Origin: Parashewanella curva
GTDB lineage: Bacteria; Pseudomonadota; Gammaproteobacteria; Enterobacterales; Shewanellaceae
Reading direction: 5' to 3'
NCBI RefSeq assembly: GCF_003675895.1
Contig: NZ_ML014759.1
Coordinates: 31,970-95,969, forward strand
Length of the DNA stretch: 64,000 bases
Shown here: positions 59,367-64,000 of the stretch, piece after piece
Layout of the letters: each line of letters opens with the position of its first letter
Numbering within the stretch: the stretch's first letter is position 1
Program-made: the position numbers and the translations under genes
Notes under the pieces: model-generated
What the model was told of the DNA's origin: nothing
The model's input: the letters and a program-made list of their open reading frames with translations, nothing else
Databases searched by the model: none

Positions 59367-59648
59367 ATGAATATTTATATGTTGTATGGCTGTTGGTATG
59401 CCGTGATTAACGTACTAACTTTATCACTTTACGGTTATGACAAACATGCTGCAATTAACAATAAGTGGAGAATACCCGAAAAATATTTACACCTCATAAG
59501 TGTCTTGGGTGGATGGCTGACTGCCCGATTTTGCCAACATGGATTTCGTCACAAATTTAATAAACGCAGCTTTATGTGGCGCTATTGGGCGACCGTGTTA
59601 TTACATTTCACTCTATTATTCGGCTTCTATCAGATCTGGAATACTTAA
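59367..59648 (+). CDS. DUF1294 small membrane protein
   Basis: A 93-residue protein with two to three transmembrane segments. The family pattern is visible: LYGYDKHAAINNKWRIPEKYLH, then LGGWLTA, then RHKFNKRSF. Known in many bacteria but without assigned function. Twelve bases separate it from the PhoD-like gene, so they may be co-transcribed. Confidence 0.82.
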   Translation: MNIYMLYGCWYAVINVLTLSLYGYDKHAAINNKWRIPEKYLHLISVLGGWLTARFCQHGFRHKFNKRSFMWRYWATVLLHFTLLFGFYQIWNT

Positions 59649-59660
59649 TAAGAAACGACA

Positions 59661-61562
59661 ATGATTGAATCTACTGAGCTCCCTTTAGTGATCGCAGGTC
59701 CCATGCTGAGAAAGTGCGATTCTGAAAATTTTACTCTCTGGTTGATCACCCGTGAGCCATTAGTTAATCCTCAATTACAGTTAATCGTTAATGAGCAGGT
59801 TAGGTTATTTTCAGAGCCAGAGTTACAGCTCAATCATATTCCACTGGGCGCTCATGCTCACCAATATTTGCTACAAGTACATCAGCCCAATCTTTTACTC
59901 GCTGGCACTCAGGTTAAATATCAGTTATTGGAGAAGCAAGGAGAGTCAGTTTTTACTTCGATAGATAAGCTCGTATACCCAGAACATTCTTCCCCACATT
60001 TTGTCCATAAACCCAACATTAAGCAATTACTGCATGGTTCTTGCCGAAATCCTCATCACCCTAGTGGCGATGGGTTAGTGCGGGCTGAACAACAATTAGC
60101 GGCTTCTCTCAATACTGACAATCAACCATCATTGCTCATGCTCAGTGGCGATCAAGTTTACATCGACGATATTGCAGGCCCAATGTTGTGGGCGATTGCT
60201 CAGGTGGTGGAAAAATTAGGATTAATAGAAGAAACCTTTCCTAAAGCACCTATCACTTCGAGCCGTGAGCTATGTTATCGCGCCAGTAGTTTATATCAGC
60301 GCGATAGCCAATTGCTGCCACAGGCTGAATATTTGACAGAACTTCATTTGTTCAAGTGGCGACGTAAGCACGAAATTTTTACTTCACGCTTATCTCACAA
60401 TCATTTAGTAAGCCTTGGCGAAATGATTGCTTATTACTTACTGATCTGGTCGCCTGAATTATGGAAGTGTATCGAGGTACCGCAACAACTCGAAGGCTTA
60501 TCACCAAAGCATCAAGCACAATGGCAGAAAGAGTGGCGAGCACTACAAACGTTTCAACATGGGTTAACCTCTGTTAGACGTCTGCTTGCACATATTCCAA
60601 CCTATATGATTTTTGATGATCATGACGTCACTGATGATTGGAACCTCAGCGCTCGATGGGAACAAGCGGCTTATGAGCATCCATTTTCCAAGCAAATTAT
60701 TGGCAATGCACTCGTCGCTTATGCGCTATTTCAAGGGTTAGGTAACGCTCCCGAAAAACTGGCATCGATACAAAAGCAATTGAGTTCATTTTTTACTAAA
60801 CCAACACCTGAAACACACCAAAATATCATCCAAACGGTATTACGCTTCGAAGGTTGGCACTATGAATTGGCAACGTCCCCAAAAGTGATAGTACTCGACA
60901 CTCGTACTCGTCGCTGGCGCAGCGAAAACAGTTTGGCGAAACCGTCAGGTTTGATGGATTGGGAAGCCTTAATGGAATTTCAAGATCAGCTTATTGATCA
61001 AGAAAAAGTCATTATTGTTTCAGCGGCACCTATTTTTGGTGTAAAGCTGATTGAGGCCATTCAGCGTATGGCGACGTTTTGTGGATTATCTTTGTTGGTG
61101 GATGCCGAAAACTGGATGGCACATCGAGGGGCAGCCATGTGTTTACTCAATATGTTTGCCCACCGTCGAACGCCCAAAGAATTTGTGATTTTATCGGGCG
61201 ATGTCCATTATTCATTTGCTTATGATGTTAAACATCGATGTGACCATTTTGATGCTCACATATACCAAATTTGCTCCAGTGGCATTAAAAATCAATTCCC
61301 TGAAAAATTACTACCCGTGTTTGATAAGCTCAATGGTTGGCTTTACGGGCATTATTCACCACTAAATTGGTTCACTAAACGTAAACGCATGTCGCTTCGA
61401 GGTCGACGCCCAAATGGGCATCGCAGTAAACGCTTAGTGAATAACAGTGGCATTGGGCTAGTCACTTTAAATGAAAATGGCGCTCCCAATAAAATTGCGG
61501 TATTGCATAGTGATGACTCAATCACAGAGTTTAAGCCACCACGGGATACATACTGGGACTAG
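59661..61562 (+). CDS. PhoD-like phosphatase/metallophosphoesterase
   Basis: A 633-residue protein of the PhoD-like metallophosphatase superfamily. Candidate metal-binding residues are in HGSCRNPHH, LSGDQVYIDD, FDDHDVTDDW and LSGDVHYSF. There is no signal peptide, so it may be cytoplasmic, unlike secreted PhoD enzymes. The N-terminal 100 residues form a beta-rich domain. Substrate unknown; family members act on phosphodiesters. It converges on the TPR gene with a shared hairpin. Confidence 0.82.
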   Translation: MIESTELPLVIAGPMLRKCDSENFTLWLITREPLVNPQLQLIVNEQVRLFSEPELQLNHIPLGAHAHQYLLQVHQPNLLLAGTQVKYQLLEKQGESVFTSIDKLVYPEHSSPHFVHKPNIKQLLHGSCRNPHHPSGDGLVRAEQQLAASLNTDNQPSLLMLSGDQVYIDDIAGPMLWAIAQVVEKLGLIEETFPKAPITSSRELCYRASSLYQRDSQLLPQAEYLTELHLFKWRRKHEIFTSRLSHNHLVSLGEMIAYYLLIWSPELWKCIEVPQQLEGLSPKHQAQWQKEWRALQTFQHGLTSVRRLLAHIPTYMIFDDHDVTDDWNLSARWEQAAYEHPFSKQIIGNALVAYALFQGLGNAPEKLASIQKQLSSFFTKPTPETHQNIIQTVLRFEGWHYELATSPKVIVLDTRTRRWRSENSLAKPSGLMDWEALMEFQDQLIDQEKVIIVSAAPIFGVKLIEAIQRMATFCGLSLLVDAENWMAHRGAAMCLLNMFAHRRTPKEFVILSGDVHYSFAYDVKHRCDHFDAHIYQICSSGIKNQFPEKLLPVFDKLNGWLYGHYSPLNWFTKRKRMSLRGRRPNGHRSKRLVNNSGIGLVTLNENGAPNKIAVLHSDDSITEFKPPRDTYWD

Positions 61563-61582
61563 AGGCCGTATATGGCCTCTAG
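61559..61582. terminator. Hairpin shared by two convergent genes
   Basis: A nine-pair stem CTAGAGGCC/GGCCTCTAG with a six-base loop covers the TAG stop of the PhoD-like gene and the TAG stop of the minus-strand TPR gene. Both transcripts could end here. T runs are weak on both sides. Confidence 0.55.
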
Positions 61583-62574
61583 ACTTTACCTCGCTTGATA
61601 ATACGTTTCGCTTTTTTTCTCAATTTGTTGTCATCGCTGGCTGCGCGGGCTTGTTTTGCAAGCTTAATCGCGGCCTTTTTATCGCCTGATAATAAGGTAA
61701 GCTGAGCTTCACGAAGTTTAGGCCATTGCTCATAATATTCGGTCACATACTTAGGAGCGCGTTGAAATAATTGCACCGCTTCAATGGCTTTAGGTAAGGC
61801 TAATTTCGATTCAATGCTATTCTTTGCAAGCTCATAATGCAGGATATACCACACCGCTTGTGTTTCTTCATCTTCGGGCTTTTTGATGCCTATCGATTCC
61901 ATTAATAAAGCATGATTGTCTTTAAAGCGCTCTTGCTTAAAGTAATAGCGTGAACCCGCCAATCTCAGTGTTAAATCTTGAGGATATTGTGTAAGTAAAG
62001 CTTGCAGTTTAGCTTGAGCTTTCTCATCTTCATCCATGCCTTTGTAGCTCTCAAAAATGGCTCGACCACCCTCAAGAGGGTGTGTTTTTTCAAGCTCTAA
62101 AGCCAGTGCTAATGCTTTTTCACTATCTCCACCAACAAAGCTTGGCGCTCCATTATAAAAACCAATCAATGATTCTTTGGTATCAAGTAAATGTGGCGCA
62201 AGCTCATGCGCTTTTTGATAGCTTTCTAAACAGTCAGAGGCATAACTTGCGGCAGTAAAAATACTGGCATCCATGGCTTGATTGGCATAGACATTACCTT
62301 TTAACAACCACTCTTTTGCTCGTGCTTCTTTATTATTTTTTGGCAACTTTTGTAGACGAGCATCAATCCACTCAATGGCAGTATCAAACTCCTTGCTGCG
62401 ATTAAAGGCAATGACTTTATAATTGGCAACTTCATAAGGCGCATCGTCCTTAATGTCGTTTATCAACATCTCAATCTGTTTATCCGCTAAGAGCTTTTTC
62501 GCTTGCTGCTCTGTTTCCACTGCATGAAGTTGAAAGCTGAGGAGTGCTAACACAATAAGTAAGTTTTTGAACAT
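61579..62574 (-). CDS. Periplasmic TPR-repeat protein of unknown function
   Basis: A 331-residue protein with a signal peptide ending near QLHAVET. I start it at 62574, where AAGGGAT precedes the ATG; a longer frame to 62682 runs into intron sequence and is artefactual. The mature part is made of tetratricopeptide-like helical pairs (AKEWLLKGNVYANQAM, LTLRLAGSRYYFKQ). No enzymatic motif. The promoter region was invaded by the group II intron whose end lies 33 bases upstream, so expression may be altered. Confidence 0.75.
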   Translation of the reverse strand: MFKNLLIVLALLSFQLHAVETEQQAKKLLADKQIEMLINDIKDDAPYEVANYKVIAFNRSKEFDTAIEWIDARLQKLPKNNKEARAKEWLLKGNVYANQAMDASIFTAASYASDCLESYQKAHELAPHLLDTKESLIGFYNGAPSFVGGDSEKALALALELEKTHPLEGGRAIFESYKGMDEDEKAQAKLQALLTQYPQDLTLRLAGSRYYFKQERFKDNHALLMESIGIKKPEDEETQAVWYILHYELAKNSIESKLALPKAIEAVQLFQRAPKYVTEYYEQWPKLREAQLTLLSGDKKAAIKLAKQARAASDDNKLRKKAKRIIKRGKV

Positions 62575-62606
62575 TCTAAATCCCTTAAAATGAAACATAT
62601 TGATAA

Positions 62607-62690
62607 ATCGAGTAGGAGGGAGCCTCACGGCTCCCGTCCTCTCACACCACCGTACAAGCGATGTCGCATACGGCGGTTCCAATTATACTG
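62607..62690 (-). ncRNA. Group II intron domains V and VI (3' end of a truncated intron)
   Basis: On the minus strand a 34-base hairpin (complement of 62644-62677) matches domain V in size and shape: ACCGCCGTATGCGA pairs with TCGCTTGTACGGTGGT. It is followed by a domain VI-like stem, GGGAGCC/GGCTCCC, and the end CTACTCGAT, close to bacterial class C introns. It directly follows the maturase ORF remnant, as expected for an intron 3' end. Confidence 0.8.
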
Positions 62691-63018
62691 CTAACGTCTT
62701 GTACCCTTCTAACAACGAGTACAGTCCCATCTCTTTAAACCTCTGATTTGGTAAAGCTTGATTCAGTTGTGGCGTTTTCGAGAGTTTCCACCAACCTTTG
62801 TCAGATGCTGCTAACTTCCAAGCATTGTGCTCAGTTACGCCTAATGATTTAAGCCACATCGCTATGCTGTAAGTTCGCTTTCTCTGTTTCAGGCGATAGC
62901 ACCGCAGCCGTCTTCTTATCCAGCTGTCTAGATCACTCATTTGCCCTTTCTTTATTCCTAGCTTGAAGTAGTGTTGCCAACCTCGTAAGAACTGATTTAG
63001 TTCTTTAATGATTACAAC
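62683..63018 (-). pseudogene. ltrA: Group II intron reverse transcriptase/maturase, 5'-truncated
   Basis: Only the last 111 residues remain. They match the C-terminal maturase end: NQFLRGWQHYFKLG, then LDSWIRRRLRCYRLKQ and TPQLNQALPNQRFKEMGL. The frame is open from 63018; an internal ATG at 62940 is not the true start. The RT catalytic domain (YADD) is missing, because the next sequence upstream belongs to another element. It is nonfunctional for mobility. Confidence 0.88.
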
Positions 63019-64000
63019 TCAAGTTTCGGAGTTCAAATCCAACAATAAAAATCGTTTATCATGTTGATATTTAAAGAAAAGGTAAGGGTTTGCGTGTTAT
63101 AATCTTGTTGCTTAGACAAAAACTAAAACACACAAACCCTTAGATAAATATTGACATGAAATCACTTCCGCTTCCATCACTTACTTCTAATTTTTTACTT
63201 CGATCTGGTATTCAAATTGATAATTCGTTCAGCACGTCATGGAAACAACTTGGCTTTGTTTCAATGCTAACGTCTTGCGGTTTTAGTAAACGTTCGGGTA
63301 TTGAAGCAACCGAAGTCGTTTATTTACTAATGCTCTGGGTTTGGTTGAAGGTTGATACCATATCTATGTTCGCCAAAGAGTCACTACTCAGTTTTTCTTC
63401 TGGCAAAAAAGATGTGCTTTATGATTTACTCAACCGTGAAGATTTGAATTGGAGAAAGCTGCAACTTCATACTGCTAAAAAGCTCATAAAGCAGGAAGGT
63501 AAAAGTAAAGTCAGAGCCTTTGTTGTCGATGATTCAGTCAAGCCGCGCCGAGGGAAGAAAATGCCCGGTGTATCCAGCCACTTCGACCATTTGACAGGCC
63601 GTTGTGTTATGGGACAGCAAGTACTGAGTTTTGGCTACGCTTCTGATACTCAATTTATCCCACTGGATAATGAACTCTTCATCAGTCAAACTAAAGCCCA
63701 ACCTCTAACCAGAAAATTTAAAGATGAACGTTCAATAGTCGCTAAACGTTACAAGCAATCAGTGGCTCAAACTAAGCCTGCTATGGTCACAGATATGGTG
63801 AAACGTGCGCTAAGGGTAGGTATCGAAGCTGATTATTTTCTTGCCGATTCTTGGTTTGCGACCAAGCCTATTATTAGTATGACACTTGAACATGAGTTAA
63901 CGGCTATTCTCAGAATGAAAAAAAGCAAAATGAAGTACCGTTTAGCGGATAAATCTGAGTGTACTGCCGCCGAACTCTTCAAAACTCAAGTCAAAGGACA
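63019..64000 (+). mobile_element. IS4-like insertion sequence, left part (runs off window)
   Basis: From about 63019 the intron sequence stops and unrelated DNA begins, leading to an IS4-like transposase at 63156. The exact left end is not visible. A strong inverted repeat, AAGGGTTTGCGTGTT (63084-63098) with AACACACAAACCCTT (63127-63141), differs at one position and precedes the gene; it could be a terminal repeat or a leader hairpin limiting transposase expression. A TATAAT-like box lies in the loop. Confidence 0.65.
63156..64000 (+). CDS. IS4-family DDE transposase (partial, 3' end outside window)
   Basis: The frame is open from ATG 63156 to the window edge, 281 residues and continuing. 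Sequence resembles DDE transposases of the IS4 family: FVVDDSVKPRRGKK has the first catalytic Asp, GYASDTQFIPLD is the conserved linker, and FLADSWFATKP supplies the second Asp. The third residue would lie beyond the edge. No disabling mutation is seen. It truncates the group II intron remnant on its left. Confidence 0.85.
   Translation, partial: MKSLPLPSLTSNFLLRSGIQIDNSFSTSWKQLGFVSMLTSCGFSKRSGIEATEVVYLLMLWVWLKVDTISMFAKESLLSFSSGKKDVLYDLLNREDLNWRKLQLHTAKKLIKQEGKSKVRAFVVDDSVKPRRGKKMPGVSSHFDHLTGRCVMGQQVLSFGYASDTQFIPLDNELFISQTKAQPLTRKFKDERSIVAKRYKQSVAQTKPAMVTDMVKRALRVGIEADYFLADSWFATKPIISMTLEHELTAILRMKKSKMKYRLADKSECTAAELFKTQVKG

Noticed and set aside
61579..62682. Longer 367-codon version of the TPR gene
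   Set aside because: The extra N-terminus is translated from group II intron domain V/VI sequence; the 62574 start has a ribosome site and signal peptide.

Overview
The window looks like chromosomal DNA of a marine gammaproteobacterium. Core genes and gene order (fmt-rsmB-trkA-trkH, groES-groEL, rapA, rraB, norR with a quinol-type NO reductase, ygiQ, thpR, a vSGLT-type sodium/sugar symporter beside galTKE, an octaheme cytochrome with TPRs, a zinc-uptake cluster with a small chaperone-like protein) fit the Shewanella/Vibrio side of the class, and Shewanellaceae is my best guess. Several orphan genes look eukaryote-like or host-directed (a protein-kinase-like gene, a Death-like-fold protein, a 1146-residue helical protein). 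That would suit an animal-associated member such as the sponge-associated Parashewanella group. This placement is inference, not shown by any marker gene.

Layout. 1-4792: end of fmt, then rsmB, trkA and trkH, with a 16-codon leader ORF coupled to trkH. 4739-9379: an accessory block of unrecognised genes, including the 1146-aa protein with a 9-bp tandem repeat and a small gene split by an in-frame stop. 9521-13172: groESL behind a good sigma-32 promoter, then a MATE exporter. 13217-15741: a decayed gene with two in-frame stops and a frameshift, ending in an intact kinase-like domain. 15751-24546: a secreted zinc metalloprotease and a galactose module (vSGLT-like symporter, GalR-like repressor, galTKE). 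24557-27464: SDR, LysE, acyltransferase and lipoprotein genes on the minus strand. 27600-33623: octaheme-TPR cytochrome and a large hybrid histidine kinase. 33985-41484: PhoH-like ATPase, LprI-like protein, RapA, and a REC-CheC/PAS-GGDEF pair. 41549-47482: rraB, plsC-like gene, norR and quinol NO reductase with a sigma-54 promoter and three NorR-type sites, and a PH-domain protein. 47559-51821: an orphan gene, then znuB, znuA, a His-rich outer-membrane barrel and a zinc-chaperone-like protein behind a possible Zur box. 51831-54923: thpR, a zinc-ribbon membrane protein and ygiQ. 55194-56731: two host-interaction-like orphans, one with a Death-like fold. 56762-62574: LysR/SDR pair, a palindromic intergenic element, mogA, a DUF1294 protein, a PhoD-like phosphatase and a TPR protein. 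62607-64000: the 3' remnant of a group II intron abutting an IS4-like element that runs off the window.

The metabolic modules are conventional and well supported. The unusual content is a scattered set of orphan genes in gaps between core genes: 4739-5275, 5486-8926, 8930-9379, 13217-15741, 47559-48449, 55194-55694 and 55880-56731. Two of them are visibly broken by in-frame stops. They may be effectors or their relics; no secretion apparatus or secretion signal was identified, so this stays a hypothesis.
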